A stretch of 64,000 bases of DNA from Bacteroidota bacterium (GTDB lineage Bacteria > Bacteroidota > Bacteroidia > Chitinophagales > Saprospiraceae): NCBI GenBank assembly GCA_029567325.1, contig JAKQLF010000277.1, positions 91,917-155,916 of the forward strand, given 5' to 3'. Positions within the stretch are counted from its first letter, which is position 1. The number at the start of each line of letters is the position of its first letter. Under the pieces are notes generated by a model, which did not search any database, was not told where the DNA came from, and saw nothing but the letters and a program-made list of their open reading frames with translations. Positions 63,437 to 64,000 of the stretch are shown in pieces. The position numbers and the translations under genes are program-made.

Positions 63437-64000
63437 GTGATCATATCCATAAGACACATTGCCACCATATTAGGTCTCCTTTTTATCTATACCGCTTACT
63501 CTCAAAAAGATCCGTTCAACTTAAGTCTCGAACCCCTAGAAATTCCAGGACTTGGAGGACTCCAATCATATGCTTATGGTCAATATGCAGGAAAGTGGCT
63601 CATCATTGGTGGCAGGCTCGATGGACTTCACCGCAGGCAACCCTTCGCTTCATTTGATCAAGCTGGTCACAACAACCAACTTATTGTAGTTGATCCGATT
63701 TCTAAACAAAAATGGACAGCATCCATCGCTTCATTGTCCCTTCCATTGCAGGAGCAGTTGAAATCCACCAACATGGAGTTTTACCAGCAAGGTAAATATT
63801 TGTACCTACTGGGCGGATATGGATACAGTGCAACCTTGGGTGATCATACGACTTTCAGCAATTTGACAGCAATTGACGTCCCGGGAACCATAGATGCAGT
63901 AATCAAGAACTCCAACCTTTTATCCTATTTTCGCCAAATTACGGATCCACAATTTCAAGTGACCGGCGGAAGACTTGAAAAAATAAATAACACCTTTTAC
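63437..64000 (+). CDS. secreted kelch-like protein, truncated at window end
   Basis: Open frame from GTG: VIISIRHIATILGLLFIYTAYSQKDPFNLSLEPLEIPGLGGLQSYAYGQYAGKWLIIGGRLDGLHRRQPFASFD...YLYLLGGYGYSATLGDHTTFSNLTAIDV; signal peptide and GGR/GGYG kelch motifs. Confidence 0.75.
   Translation, partial: MIISIRHIATILGLLFIYTAYSQKDPFNLSLEPLEIPGLGGLQSYAYGQYAGKWLIIGGRLDGLHRRQPFASFDQAGHNNQLIVVDPISKQKWTASIASLSLPLQEQLKSTNMEFYQQGKYLYLLGGYGYSATLGDHTTFSNLTAIDVPGTIDAVIKNSNLLSYFRQITDPQFQVTGGRLEKINNTFY

Noticed and set aside
1-64000. CRISPR arrays, prophage modules, tRNA and rRNA genes
   Set aside because: No regularly spaced repeat-spacer structure, phage structural genes or convincing tRNA/rRNA sequence found by eye; the periodic arrays present have no unique spacers.

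Overview
This 64 kb window looks like a Bacteroidota chromosome, probably Saprospiria-like. The basis is type IX secretion (T9SS)-style C-termini, PorZ, the futalosine enzyme MqnD, AraC/DUF6597 regulators and A-rich translation starts. I see no rRNA, tRNA, CRISPR array, prophage or intact IS element. The first 30 kb carries housekeeping genes (pyrC-like, BatA-domain, porZ, mqnD, thrS, pepP-like, folB). It also holds a secreted catabolic/redox block: two VPS10/BNR giant proteins, a PQQ dehydrogenase with a heme domain, a multiheme cytochrome, an amidase and an amidohydrolase. The second half is mostly small accessory and stress genes. The strongest unusual signal is a (GTGTT)10 pentanucleotide tract at 59266-59315. 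On the minus strand it lies inside the signal-peptide coding region of a secreted HExxHxxxxxH metalloprotease. The upstream ATG (59332) is out of frame at 10 units and in frame at 8 or 11, so this looks like a phase-variable contingency locus assembled in the OFF state. Other notable signals are: a ~122-bp tandem array with two conserved palindromes per unit and a 1-2-1-2 higher-order pattern (19205-19781); a 34-bp palindrome of three 10-bp iterons upstream of an Rpn-family nuclease; a P-type ATPase split by one in-frame TAA; a duplicated PepSY-gene 3' tail overlapping the end of a desaturase gene; and several families of intergenic low-complexity repeats (7-, 14-, ~16- and ~50-bp periods). 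All family names come from recognising sequence motifs by eye; no database search was run.
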